Source of the DNA: Atkinsonella hypoxylon
Taxonomy: Eukaryota; Ascomycota; Sordariomycetes; Hypocreales; Clavicipitaceae
NCBI GenBank assembly: GCA_000729835.1
Contig: JFHB01000053.1
Location: 62,001 to 126,000 of the forward strand
Length of the DNA stretch: 64,000 nt
Direction of reading: 5' to 3'
The position numbers and the translations under genes are program-made. The notes beneath the pieces were generated by a model, which was given only the letters and a program-made list of their open reading frames with translations, did not search any database and was not told the origin of the DNA. Each line of letters starts with the position of its first letter. Position 1 is the stretch's first letter. Positions 9,473 through 20,590 of the stretch are shown here, piece after piece.

Positions 9473-12268
9473 TCAACTCATCTGGTTATATCTCTCCCTA
9501 GCCTTATCCTGTACCGTATTCAGATAGTCAGAGTATTTGTTCGTCGTCTTCTTCTCCGCCAACTCAACAGCATCCCCGAGGTTGCTACCGGTGGCGCCCA
9601 GTCCCACACCTTCCTGGTAGGCGTTTGTGGCAATGGCTTCGGTCCGCCCATCGCCATTCGCGCCGAGCCCTGCCCCAGCAGTCCACCCCATCTTGGCGAG
9701 CATCCCTGCACCTTTGGAAGACGTTGGCTTGACAGCCGCCTTAGGCACATCCTGATCTGCGCTCTTCTTGGCAGTGTCACTCTTGGATTTAGAACTCTGC
9801 GGCACAGGTCTGTCGGGTTGGTTGTAGATGTCGCGACGCTCTTTGGCTCTGTCGCGATACTGAGGTACTTGGAACTCCTCTGCCTGCTTCTGTAATCGCT
9901 TGTCCCGGGCGACCAGCCTCGGCAGTGCCGCCTTGACCTTCTCAGCATCTTCCATGGCCGTTTTGTGGTTGCGGGACTTTTCGTGGATGTTGACCTCATC
10001 TGTGGATTTGTACTTGCGCATGCAAATCAGACACATGAGCCTTTCTCTGTCCATATACATTTCCTTCTTTGCAGGCGAGTCCTCATTTGTTTGATCTTGT
10101 TGGGTGTGGGTTGAAAGACCGGTTGGAGGTAAGGAGGTTGACTCTTGTGCGGCCGGAGAACCTGCCGTGACAGACTGAATTTGGGCAGGAGCTCCCAGTT
10201 TTGTGGCAGCATTGAACAACGAGATCTTGATAGGCGCCTTCTGAGCATCAGACTTGGGTAAACACTCGGACGAGTCGATATGGTTATCGGTTTTGTCCCC
10301 GCGGAGCTCATCATGTTTTCGCTGCCATACGGCCATTTGCCCAGCCATCACGACCGGTTTCTTTGAAGATAATGTTGAAAGGGTCCCATCTGCCTTGCGT
10401 TTCTTTTGCTTCTTCCCGTCCGCGTCTTGGTCTTCAATCGATCTGGCGTTACCGAGTTGAACAGTGGCTGGTGGTTCCGACGTAACCACTAGTTGTCTCG
10501 GAAAAACGTGCAAATCACGATATCTTACCCGCAATGAAGGGTTGAAAAGCGGATTGAATGACATGTGCTCGTTGGCCGGCGTTACATCTCGTTCCTCAGG
10601 GAGGAAAACGCCCATATGAGTTGGAGCTACTGTCACAGCACAGCCCGCCACTGTGAATGAGCGTGACATGCGAAACTTGGTCACTGCGGCTGCAGCATCC
10701 TCAAGGGTCCAGAATTCCACGAAGCCGTACTTGAAACTCTCCCCAGAACTGACCCCGCGAATGAGAAAGACACGATGGAGTGAATCTGGCCTGGCTCCAT
10801 ATCGTGACGTATCTGCGCCAGGAGCCGTCGACTTCAACTTTGTGGGACCGCTGGCTGAGCTCTTTGGTTCTTCAGTCTTCTCGAGAAGCTTCAAATCTTT
10901 AGCCAGCATGTCCTCAGTAACAAAAGATGCCAGTGGGTATACGACTAGGATCTGCGAGACAGCGTCCGCACCATCAGCCACATCAGCCGCACCTGTGAGA
11001 CTCTGTTCCCAACTAGGAGCTGCTATTCATGAGTTAGTGATTATATTTGCGTCACAGAACCGAAATTCTTACCCGACTGCGAAGCACCACAGACTTTACA
11101 CTTTAGCCGTGACGAAAAGTTCAAAAAATCGCACTGCTCAAGAATTAGCCAAGTTCATCCATCCATGTGGCACGGGGAGAAGGAGCAAGAACGCACTTGC
11201 GGGCATGTCCAGTCAGTCGCTCGAAGGGGACGAGCATCGCCGTCATCCCCTCGACTACGAGCAAAATGCACATATGCCTCAAATCTCCCGTCTGGCGCAT
11301 CATCAGTGGAATGTCGAAGTTCAAGAGAAAGTTTCGGAAAATGTTCTTTGACGAAAGCCGTAGCTTGATGAGCATCCTCAAACTGTACAAAAGCCCGACG
11401 ATTGCCTGAATTTGTTAAGAAAAAACCCTTTTTTGCTCGAGCGGCAACTTCGCAACGAACCTCTTGAAGACGATATCCTCACGTCGATTGACGGAAAATC
11501 AGCAGCCATAGAATTGGCCAGTAGGCCTTCGCGCAGCTATACAGGACATCAGTTGAGGGTTCATCTCAGACATGGGCAAGACGCAGGGATTAATAACCTC
11601 AATAGTTGTAATATTATAAGGCAAGCCCTCCAGTATGACAGTATCTGTTGGCTTTCCAGCATCGCGCGTCCAACTGCGTGATCTGCTTCTATACTTGGCT
11701 CGTGGGCTCCGTGACCGCCCTCTGCGATCAGAATAGGCAAATTTGCCATCGTTCGGCGGGTAATCATCGTAGCGGCCATGAGACCTGCTTTTCATGTGGC
11801 GTGCATCATCGTACATGCTGTCGTAGGAACGATGTTGCTCATCCCAGCTGTGTTGCGACCAGTCACGATGGCGACGTTGTGGGCTACGGCTACGCCTGCT
11901 GTATCCATCATCTGGGCTGTCGTAGCGGCTGAAATGGTCTCTGCCATTAGATACATCCCGCCTTGGTCGGTATGGTGCATTCTCCCGATGATCGTCGAAG
12001 TAGTTTTGCCTTGGAGACCTGGAATAGTCCCGTTGCCCCGTAGGTAAGTTAGCTCACAAAAACTCTATAGTCTGAACGAAAGCTCCGCGACAAGAGGCTT
12101 GATGCTATATCAGCATCCAAACAAGGCGCGGATCATGTCTTTACCATGACGCGATCGAGAATAGTCGTCGTGCTGGTCCGGGCGGTCCTTGCCTCTGGAG
12201 GATGCCATGCTGTAGTCATTTCGATCCCTCCCTCGATCGGAAGACGTTGCGCGGTGCTCTTCAGGCAT
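9473..12268 (-). CDS. RBM5/RBM10-like splicing regulator (RRM, RanBP2 zinc finger, RRM, C2H2, G-patch)
   Basis: Exons in transcript order: 12268-12145, 12052-11598, 11536-11461, 11405-11197, 11133-11073, 11022-9473; 824 residues in one frame. An Arg/Ser-rich N-terminus leads to RRM1 (RNP2 TVILEGLPYNIT at about 179-190, RNP1 region RAFVQF). A RanBP2-type finger (WTCPQC...NF..R..C..C) spans about 284-305 and is interrupted by an intron after its first Cys. RRM2 is at about 385-445 (VFLIRG, KYGFVEF), a C2H2 finger at about 639-661 (CLIC...H...H), and a G-patch at about 745-787 (GAGMLAKMGWTAGAGLG). This is the domain order of RBM5/RBM6/RBM10, spliceosomal A-complex factors that control exon choice. 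The OCRE repeat of the animal proteins is not evident. The gene is divergent from the MoaE gene, about 490 bp apart. Confidence 0.88.
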
Positions 12269-12758
12269 GATCACCGGCTGTGCGCGATGATGAAATCTTG
12301 TGACGAGAATACTGATGAGAATACGTTCACTCTATATGGGCGCTGCGAGTGGGGATTTAACATTGTCACGCTTGATGACGAGAGTCGTGTTTGGTGCACA
12401 AGGTAAAGAAAGTTAAGTTGGGCCTTTCAATGTTCCTTTCTTGGGTCCTTAGTCATCCAAGCGGCCCCGTTACAGCCGGCGACATGGCTTGCCCCGAAAA
12501 TGCCGTCGAACTTGCTTTCTATATCATGCCAGAATAAGATGAAAGAAAGACAAGAAGAAAACAAAGAACGACAATTTTCATTCTCAAATACAAGCCTGAA
12601 AACTGCTTCATATGCAATTCAAGTCTGTCATGTCGTTTGTGAAGTCATGATGACTCCATCAAATCAATCAGTCTCGACGGCGAACCCCGCCCGTTTAAAA
12701 ACCTAGCGTTCATCACTCATCAACCGCATCGGAGCCGAGCAAGTGGTTGCTCATCGCC
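12269..12758. other. Divergent promoter region (splicing factor / MoaE)
   Basis: 490 bp between two divergent start codons, so it presumably holds both promoters. No named motif was identified with confidence. Confidence 0.55.
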
Positions 12759-13294
12759 ATGACTTCTCAAGAAGAGGGAACATGGGAGCGCTCGGACGAG
12801 GGCTGCTATGTAGCCCTGACAAGTCACCATCTTGATTCGCAGGCGGTGATGGACAGAGTGCGTAGTCCAGCAGCCGGTGCGATCGTCTTGTTCGCAGGTA
12901 TGTGTCCCGCATTTGTGCTGTGTGACACATGAGCTAATGATCGGAAGGCACCACAAGGGATAGCTTTGCCGGGAAGCCTGTCAAGGCGCTCCAATATACG
13001 GCATACCATGAGCTCGCTTTAAGGACCATGCTGGCCATCGCCAAGGATGTCCTGGCCAAGCATGGGCTGAAGGGCTTTGCCATGATTCATCGTCTAGGGA
13101 CGGTACCGATTGGCGAAGAGAGCATACTCATCGCTGTCTCGTCGCCTCATCGACAGGCGGCGTGGCGAGCAGGTGAGGAGGCCCTCGAAGCGTGTAAGGC
13201 TCGGGTGGAGGTGTGGAAACGGGAAGAGTTTGAACGAGGAGAGGGGGTTTGGAGGGCGAATCAGGATGGTGCAATGGGTGAGAACATGGGTTAA
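12759..13294 (+). CDS. cnxH: Molybdopterin synthase catalytic subunit (MoaE/MOCS2B)
   Basis: Large subunit of molybdopterin synthase, which adds dithiolene sulfur to precursor Z (cPMP) using the thiocarboxylated small subunit. Needed for nitrate reductase and other Mo enzymes. Exons 12759-12897 and 12948-13294 (intron gtatgt...aag) give 161 residues. MoaE landmarks are plain: GAIVLFAGTTRDSF, YTAYHELA, HRLGTVPIGEESI with the HR-x-G-x-x-x-I-G-E pattern, SSPHRQAAW, and VEVWKREEF containing the catalytic Lys region. Length fits the family. The small-subunit gene is not in this window. The symbol follows the Aspergillus nomenclature. Confidence 0.93.
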
Positions 13295-13585
13295 GGAGAG
13301 GCGTATGATGGCTTGGATATCTGGACTACTCAACGCCTACAAAGAATTATGAGCGAGGGTTCCATCTTCTTATTGGGAGCACTTTTTCGTGCTTTTGGGC
13401 AGGTTGTTTGCCGCGATGACGCAAACTTCAAACCGTCTGATGGTCCTCATTGCCAAATATCACATATCTAACCAAGATTCAAACCCTTGAAATGGCTTGC
13501 AATATCCAGGTACTATTTCTCATACAGAAACCCGCCCATCATTTCTGCCAGACATAGTGATACAAGCCCCTATGCTCCAACACTC

Positions 13586-14188
13586 CTAATATCCAAATTC
13601 ACATTCCACATAAAGCCTACTTCCGATTTCTTCAAAGGCCATAGCCCTCATTTTCTGTACGCAGGCGGCGGTTCTCGAAGAAACTCCATCGGGCAGGGAG
13701 GCGGTTCTGAGCCGCAGCACCTTCCGTACATGACTATCCCCTATCGTCAGCAGCAGGTCCATGTCTCTCAAAACAATCTCAACCAACATACCAATATGTC
13801 CGCTATAAGCGTCTGTGAAAGTGACATCCACGCCCAATCCTTGCACGTCAATATCCTCTGTCAACGCAGAGGGATACACGACAATGCCATACTCTGCATG
13901 GAGCACTCTCCAGAATTCGTGTGGCATCCTAGATTTCTAATGAGCAAAAACTGTACCAAAAGAAAACAGGCAATTTGAAGCTTGCGGCTCGTCTTACTGG
14001 TACTGTCCGTGCTTGATGCAGGCATGGACAAACAGACAGACCGTTTCAAGAACAAGTCTGCCTTCCCTGATAGCTTTTTCTAAATGATCATTCTCCCAGG
14101 CATTGACCCTTTTTAGTCGATCTTTGGAGTACAGCATGGCTATTGTCCAGCCTTTGGAGATTGTCTCAATGTCGTTTTCGGGGCACAT
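13586..14188 (-). CDS. Hypothetical protein, two exons
   Basis: Exons 14188-13998 and 13928-13586 give 177 residues. The donor (gtaaga) and acceptor (tctag) join two ORFs in frame across a 69-nt intron, the main reason to believe it. The N-terminal half is helical and charged (ENDHLEKAIREGRLVLE); the C-terminal half has alternating hydrophobic strands (DIDVQGLGVDVTFTDAYSG, MLVEIVLRDMDLLLTIG). No signal peptide, membrane segment or known motif was recognised. It is tail-to-tail with the MoaE gene, about 290 nt apart. It could be lineage specific. Confidence 0.5.
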
Positions 14189-14340
14189 TGTTCGTAATAA
14201 TGTCGAGCGGTTGTGTTTGTGGCAACGTCAAGTGCGATTGTATTTCTTGAATTTTAACATTCTAAGAAGGGGGTTTGGACTATTAATAACAGGCCAACGA
14301 TTCATTTAAAGAATAATGACAATGAAAAGTCAAGAGGAGA

Positions 14341-14370
14341 GAAAGAGAAAGAGAAAGAGAAAGAGAAAGA
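14341..14370 (+). repeat. Hexanucleotide microsatellite (gaaaga)5
   Basis: Five uninterrupted gaaaga units inside a longer purine-only stretch at about 14329-14378, in the 5' flank of the reverse-strand hypothetical gene. Confidence 0.9.
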
Positions 14371-14377
14371 GAAGAGA

Positions 14378-14968
14378 GCAATGGTGTAAATGAATCTCGA
14401 GATGCCGTCGCGCATGCCATCTGTCGACAAAGGTCCTCACGGCCCGTTATGATGTGCTGCCCATCAGGGTCCCCAGGTATGCCGCAAATGTACCCATTAC
14501 TCCGAAACTTCATTCTCTGGCGAGTAATCTGATGACCAATGAGACTTGGTAACTTCATCCATTATTATTATTTTTACCAAAGCGAGCTGGCCAGATGGTA
14601 GTTGCGGCGGGGCTTTCTTGGACACGAACCTCACTGTGCGTGGTGTGTTACTGAACAGCTTCGGCCTCGGCAGTGGGACATGGGGCAAATGTCAGCGTAT
14701 AAATCTACGGCAGTCATTAAGATCCATTTGTTCAATCACCTGACCGAACGCATGCCATGCCTGTTTATAAGAATTGCAGCGCCGCCACCGAAAAAAAAAA
14801 AAAAAAAAGAAGCTCGGGGCTGGGTGGCTGGTTCCTGAAACACATAGCGTAACCCGAGATCCGTTAGAGAAGTTGGCCCAAAGGATAATTGATTTTCCTG
14901 GACATCTTGAACAAGGTTGTTCACCATGGACGTGCCATTCTATAGTAGTTGTGTAATTTTCCCCAAAC
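14378..14968. other. Intergenic, nothing supported
   Basis: Contains an A-run at about 14790-14808. Overlapping short ORFs on both strands have no protein character that I can defend. Confidence 0.5.
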
Positions 14969-15208
14969 TCACTGCTTGGCCTTGTGAATGGCTTGTAAAT
15001 TGCTCTTGAAACTCCGGGCCTTTTGATGAATAGCAAGGAACTTGAGCGCCGTATCACTGGGCCAGTCGAGCTGAATATGGCTTGTCTTCGCAGCGTCATC
15101 ATACGTGAGGAGGCACATCATCCACTCACCGCAGACTGACGAGCACGCAATCACAATACACATGAGCCAAGCCACTACGCAAAGAAGTAACCTGTGAACA
15201 CGAACCAT
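14969..15208 (-). CDS. Possible small secreted or membrane protein
   Basis: A 79-codon ORF beginning MVRVHRLLLCVVAWLMCIVIACSS, a basic start followed by a strong hydrophobic stretch like a signal peptide, then a short hydrophilic tail ending in KAKQ. It lies about 180 nt downstream of the ferric reductase stop on the same strand. Cys residues are confined to the hydrophobic part, so a disulfide-rich effector is unlikely. It could equally be chance or part of a longer 3' UTR. Confidence 0.3.
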   Translation of the reverse strand: MVRVHRLLLCVVAWLMCIVIACSSVCGEWMMCLLTYDDAAKTSHIQLDWPSDTALKFLAIHQKARSFKSNLQAIHKAKQ

Positions 15209-15390
15209 ATAGAAATTAAGAAATAGTAAAAGAGCCTATGTGATGAGCCAGGTATGAACCAGATACCCCTACAACCGAAGAAAAAAAAAAAAAAAAAAAC
15301 ACCAAGGAACATAATGACTCAGCTATGCTGCAACAAAAAATTTGGATATACACATTTGATTTTGCATCAACAGACCGGACGAAATTGATC

Positions 15391-17943
15391 TCACAGAGCA
15401 TAGTTCTCCGCATGCAAGAAGATCTCTTCTAGTTCGTCGTCTCCCCATATTTCAGCCTGTAGCCTGGCCACCGTATTTGCGACGCCAACTCTCATTGAGG
15501 GCGGACCGCATACAAATACGGCTGTCCTCCTGCCGAGGATGCCTCTTCCGTCTGAACCACCGGTGGCCCACTCCTTAAGCATGTAGCCTAGGTCAGGACG
15601 GCCGTACTCTACGCTCCATCCGCCGTCGATTTCGTGGGGTATAGGGAAGGCAGAGCGCATGAGATTCTTCTGGAATTCAGTGGGTGTGGCAGGGAACCCG
15701 AAATCGAAGCCCACGGGGGGTCCAATGGTGGATACTGGGCGTTCTTTGGTCGCCGTGTCGTTGGTAGGAGAATGACGGAGGTGAGCTAGTTCGGGGGCCC
15801 GCACGAGAAGTCCATGCTCCTCGGCTTGAACATTGTGCGAGAAAGGTTTTCTCGGATCGGGAGGGGCGTAGTTGAAATACGGAGGGTTCTCTTTGTGAAG
15901 GGGCGGGAAATGGAATTCCTGAGGTTGCTGAAGGGTCGCGTCATCGTCGTGTTTCTTGTCCTCGGGGAAGCCATTGGGTCCAAGTCGTGAATGTTGTGAA
16001 GGGTAAAGGTGAGACTGTAGGTACTTTTGCTGAGGAAGGGCTGTAATACGGTCTTCGTTCTCTTCGCGAAGCTCGCGCTCTCGTTCTGGGTCCCCTTGAG
16101 CTTCCGCCTGTATGAGGGCCGAGTTGCGTTTCGATGCGATGCCTGCTACAAAACCGTCGAGTTTGTCATGAAGCATGTGGTTCAAAGCTCTGGGGTTATG
16201 CCCATTTATGGGGGCGGTCATTTCACCACCGACACGGTGACGAACGGCTCCAGTGATGAAGAATTTGCAGGTAACACTCTCGGGAGGCGCCGACTGGCGA
16301 CAGATACGCAGCTCTTCACGAAACCAGTCCATGGCTTCAAACCTCGGGAAGGCCCAGACGACGACGACCTTTCGCGTGATCGCCTTGCCGTCACGCATAC
16401 GCTTAATGAGGTTGAGCAGCTGCGACATCAATGAAGTGATTCCACTTCCTCCCGCCACAAGTATACAGGTATCAAAGGCCGCTAAATCTCTGCGCATGCC
16501 GCCATAGGGTCCATCCAAAAATGCTCGATACGTGTGGAAGGGGCCCTTGGCGATGGCTGTGTCCAGAACTTTGCGGGTAAATCCTTTGTAGGGCTTGAAC
16601 ACGAGCATGCAATCACGATAGTTCTCCCCATATTCGGAGGGGAAGTCTTCACTGCAGAGGGAAGAAATAGTAAAAGGGTGGTTGTCGAGCAAGGAGATTC
16701 CAGGCATTCGCAGATAGACATATTGACCGGGCTTCCAGCGCATCTGAGTGGGGATGATGATCTTGATGGCGTTTTCCGACATGAGTGTGACTGCGGCCTC
16801 ATCACCAACCATGAATGCAGCGCGCCATGGCTTGGTCCAGTTGAGTTTGGAGAACCTCAAGAAGTATGCGAATGCCCAAATGGCAATAGTCGCGTAGAGA
16901 TAATCCCAGGTCTGAAGTGCATTCTTTGTATGCCAAAAGAGCATGCCGACATAAACAATACCGGCTGGAACATGCAAGATGACAAAGATCTCGTACGCAA
17001 TTCTTCGAATCCAAGGTAAGGAGGCCACGCAAAGCCACATCAGGGGCACGATACAGGCAATTCCGGTTCCATAGATCATCCCGCTTCCGTCGGGGAATAT
17101 TTTGTTGAATACCGTCATACCACCATCCTCCCAAACTGGTTGGATGTAGAAAGGAATCATATGTACCAGCGAAAGAAATAGACAGAGATACCCCAGCCAT
17201 CGATGGAAGACATTCAGGCGCTCTGGTCCGATGCCGATCACCATGGTGAGAACGTTGGCTTTCATGCTCGTGACAACGATCCACGGCGTCATCGCGACTG
17301 CGAGCATGCCTGCTCGAATGGCAACTGGAGGCGATCCAAAGCGAATGCTTTGCCAGTAGAGCGGCTGCAGTAAGAAGCAGTACAGAGTAACAAAGACAAG
17401 GGCAATAAAACCGCATGTCAAGACGGCAAGGGACGAAAACGTAAATCGATGTTTTTTCCAGACAATGTCAGGAATGGGTCGGTAGAAGACCCATCGAAAC
17501 AGAGCCAAGGTATCGTTCACAATGCCAACAGACGAAAAATGCGCCTTGGGTCGGAACTGCTTGATCCCCAGGCCAGCACTATCTGGGAAGAATTGATGCG
17601 ATTGACCAGTTTGCATGGCGATGTGATAGTCAGCCTCGATGCTGTATAGGTTTCGATAATGATCCTCCACTTCTTGTTTGTAGATGGCTTGGCGAATCTT
17701 GTCCTGCCAGTAGTGCCAAATGCGCACCAGCAAGACACAGCCCATCAAGCCAAGCGCAAAGTATGTCCATCCCCGTCCATATTTACCAGACTGGGACCAT
17801 GGATCGACGACGTTTGCTTGAATAAGTCCCGGCGGACTGGTTGGGGTTACAGGGATATAGATGCGCTTCGTGAGATTTGACACAGAGCGGCCAACTTTGG
17901 CGACCACGTCGCGGATTAATGCAACATCGAGACTGAGAGTCAT
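15391..17943 (-). CDS. Ferric reductase-like transmembrane flavocytochrome
   Basis: Plasma-membrane metalloreductase of the FRE/NOX superfamily moving electrons from NADPH through FAD and two hemes to extracellular Fe(III) or Cu(II). Single exon, 850 residues. An N-terminal membrane segment (about 60-75) is followed by the ferric-reductase core. The two bis-heme His pairs are visible with the family spacing of 13 residues: H247/H261 (FHRWLGYL...LVH) and H324/H338 (VILHVPAG...FWH). The FAD motif HPFTISS is at about 422-428, the NAD(P) glycine motif AGGSGITS at about 497-504, and the C-terminal VFVCGPPSM near 806. Unusually, about 200 residues of Pro/Glu/Lys-rich, disordered-looking sequence sit between the two halves of the NADP domain (about 590-790). 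Specific metal or substrate cannot be told from sequence. Confidence 0.92.
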   Translation of the reverse strand: MTLSLDVALIRDVVAKVGRSVSNLTKRIYIPVTPTSPPGLIQANVVDPWSQSGKYGRGWTYFALGLMGCVLLVRIWHYWQDKIRQAIYKQEVEDHYRNLYSIEADYHIAMQTGQSHQFFPDSAGLGIKQFRPKAHFSSVGIVNDTLALFRWVFYRPIPDIVWKKHRFTFSSLAVLTCGFIALVFVTLYCFLLQPLYWQSIRFGSPPVAIRAGMLAVAMTPWIVVTSMKANVLTMVIGIGPERLNVFHRWLGYLCLFLSLVHMIPFYIQPVWEDGGMTVFNKIFPDGSGMIYGTGIACIVPLMWLCVASLPWIRRIAYEIFVILHVPAGIVYVGMLFWHTKNALQTWDYLYATIAIWAFAYFLRFSKLNWTKPWRAAFMVGDEAAVTLMSENAIKIIIPTQMRWKPGQYVYLRMPGISLLDNHPFTISSLCSEDFPSEYGENYRDCMLVFKPYKGFTRKVLDTAIAKGPFHTYRAFLDGPYGGMRRDLAAFDTCILVAGGSGITSLMSQLLNLIKRMRDGKAITRKVVVVWAFPRFEAMDWFREELRICRQSAPPESVTCKFFITGAVRHRVGGEMTAPINGHNPRALNHMLHDKLDGFVAGIASKRNSALIQAEAQGDPERERELREENEDRITALPQQKYLQSHLYPSQHSRLGPNGFPEDKKHDDDATLQQPQEFHFPPLHKENPPYFNYAPPDPRKPFSHNVQAEEHGLLVRAPELAHLRHSPTNDTATKERPVSTIGPPVGFDFGFPATPTEFQKNLMRSAFPIPHEIDGGWSVEYGRPDLGYMLKEWATGGSDGRGILGRRTAVFVCGPPSMRVGVANTVARLQAEIWGDDELEEIFLHAENYAL

Positions 17944-18713
17944 TTCGACCAGCGACTATGAGCTCCAGGATGGTTTCTTGGTGCGAAATCAGAAAGGCCA
18001 AAGATGAAATTAGCGACGGGGCGCAAAGTTGCTGAACAACCAGTTCAACATGGAGGCAGCACTGCGGCTCGCGCCTCTATATTTGGTGATGCCGTTTGCG
18101 ACTGTGTGTCAGTGGATGGGTTGCAACAGTATGTAATGCGATGTATGATGCGGTGTATGATGCGGTGTCATTTGGCTTGGCAATGGCGTAGCTGCTTCAC
18201 AGCCGCCAACATGTATTCTGAACGAACCAGAGGGAGAAATCGTTAACGACGAGACATTTCGCATGAGAAACCTGTGGTACGAGGAAGATGAAGCCGAATG
18301 AATCGATGGGGGCGGAGACGCTTGGGTCAAGGCTCACGATATATTTATTATATTACTGCAAAGCGATATGATGTCGGCCGGCTAGTGGTAAGCTCAAGAG
18401 AAGGACGGGCTTCTACAAGGATCTTTTGAAAAGGTGGAGGCAGTAAGAAAAAATCGCATGCGAGGTGCTGAGAAGGGTCGAAAGTTGAGGCGGAAATATC
18501 GGAGCTTCTGCAGAGAGCTGCAGAGGCCGCAGAATATGGAATCGAACTGGTGGAACTGCTTTGTGCTCCGTACATGTCTGGTAATAATAGTGAGATATTT
18601 AGCACTTGCGGCAACGGTGACTAGCACCGTCCAGGTAGATGCGTGCTGCAGACCGGTCACACACGACTTGACAGGGACTGGATGAGTTGGGCGACGAGGT
18701 GGATGATGTGGAT

Positions 18714-18755
18714 GATGGGTGACGGGTGACGGGTGACGGGTGACGGGTGACGAGG
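18714..18755 (+). repeat. 7-bp tandem repeat (gacgggt)n
   Basis: Four perfect gacgggt units (18721-18748) flanked by one variant on each side (gatgggt, gacgagg). Confidence 0.9.
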
Positions 18756-19245
18756 CAAACGCTTGCATCGCTAGTTACCCCAAAAGAGACTGGTTGGACC
18801 AGATCTGGGGGCAACCCCCGGGGGGGGGGGGGGACATACAGGCCGTTAACTGGCAGTTCGAGGGGCTGTCGGGGGGAAGTTGAGGCCTGGGGGGAAGTTG
18901 AGAGGGCTGGTCTTTGCCCGCTACGGAGCAAGCTCTCACGGGACGGGCGCTAATAGACAGCGCCCGATTCGCTAAGAGGTTCAACGGCGGGGACGCGTAA
19001 CGCAACAGTCGACTCCGGGGACTTCCATCTCTCCACCCCGGGCGAACGCACGGCTTACTTGAGCCGTGCACGGGCCACCATGGCTCAATTAAACTGTCGC
19101 CCAATGGTTGTCTATGAAACGCACACGACGGTGATGGACAAATTTTAACTAGGATGTTGATAACAGCGGTGGTAGCCACCATGTCGCGATTAATCTGTCA
19201 TAGCTTGCCGAGCGTGCAGCCAATAACGTTGCATGTCCAGAAAAC

Positions 19246-19552
19246 CCGACCACCCCCCCTCCCTTTATCACCTGACCTAACCAAAGATTTGGGATTAAGC
19301 CCACCATCATCGCTGCCTCGCCAAACCACTATATACCTCCTCTACAATAGAATAAGATTCTTGTCGGCATAAACAGTAGAATATATTTAAAAAAGAAAAA
19401 ATCAATACAAGATATATCTTCTTGTAAAAGGAGAGTTTAGTTCCATGGGGCGAGCTATACGCACTGGCCAGGTTAGGTCCCCTTCATGGTGGGCCTGACC
19501 TTGAATCTTTGGTATCTTTGGTCAGGTTGGGTGACAAGGGTAGGATGGTCGG
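19246..19552. mobile_element. MITE-like inverted-repeat element with RIP-type mutations
   Basis: The left end (19246-19288) and the right end read in reverse complement (19552-19514) align over about 40 bp, from ccgacc to ccaaagat. The mismatches are nearly all C/T or G/A transitions. A further inner stretch, about 19281-19308 against the reverse complement of about 19483-19510, also aligns with transition differences. The repeat atctttggt is present twice on the right side. No transposase ORF lies inside the roughly 300 bp, so this would be non-autonomous. Target-site duplication was not clear. Confidence 0.55.
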
Positions 19553-20590
19553 CTTGTCAGTATTATGCACACCATGGCTCGGACAGATCGTGAAGGAGGT
19601 CAGGCAATCTACTACAGACTCGGTCAAGATCTCCAACAGAGCTCATCATGCTCACTGCCAGCGAGGACTCGACCCACAGCTTCCTGAATTTAGGCAGTAT
19701 GTATTATAATACACTGCAAGATTCGAGGTTTAGAAACAGACAATAGATCTGACAGATAAAGATTAGACATCAATCAAGCTACCTCCTTTTGCCTACCACT
19801 CCGTACACTAGCCACCTTCTCAGAAGATACATTTGCAACCAACGCCGGCAGTGTCGGTTCCATCATCTCGAGTGAAATGGTGGAGATGGACTCTGTATCA
19901 TTGACGACTCAAGCCGCTCTTGTGCCGCTATCTAGTCTTTCGCTGTTGAATATGATGCCATCATAACTGCGACACCGTCTTGTCCTGCCGATTCGGCTAA
20001 TCTGTGTCGCAGGCCTTGCTAAATGCCACAAGTTTTGGCTTTCACCAACTAGAAGAGCGTTTGGTTCTCTCGTGCCTGAGGTTTATCACACCGTGATAGT
20101 TCTGTTATTTCACTTCGTTGTGGCCCTTGGACACCCATGTCCAGGTGCTACAGCATCAATGCAACGCTACGTGGAGGCAAAGGTATTCATCACGGCTCTG
20201 TCGTGAGAACTCGGGCACTAAAGCAGACACAACGGTGATTGGTCATCTATTGCTTGCCCCATGAAGCATCACGCGGCCTTGGAATCTCCATCTCGGTTCA
20301 TAGATCTGCTCTTTCAACCTAATTTGTCTTCCCCCCTTGCGTTCACGGTTCACGGCATGCATGGTCTCAGCCTCGTGCCCCGCCATGGCCCCTCCGTCAT
20401 CTCAATTGGCCAGGCAACTAGCTGTGGAATGGTTGCTTTCCACAAGGCTGCGCTTAACTTTTCCTCACCTCAAATCTATCACAAGAACGGTACCAAACGG
20501 TCGTCACCATCTAGCACAACACATAGAGATCATCTTCGATAATTCGACTTTCCATGATTGCTTCGAGACTACAAACCTCGGCGTTCCATC

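Larger units (their letters stand above)
17944..20590. other. 2.6-kb gene-free region with repeats
   Basis: No supported gene. Holds the ferric reductase promoter side, a 7-bp tandem repeat (18714-18755), a G14 run (18820-18833), a hairpin-forming stretch at about 19052-19071 (cacggct...agccgtg) and the MITE-like element at 19246-19552. The sequence after 19.25 kb is clearly more AT-rich than the GC-rich block at 18.7-19.1 kb. Confidence 0.6.

Noticed and set aside
18940..19100. Possible tRNA or structured RNA (hairpins cacggct/agccgtg and gggcgct/agcgccc)
   Set aside because: No cloverleaf with acceptor stem, anticodon loop and T-arm could be fitted.
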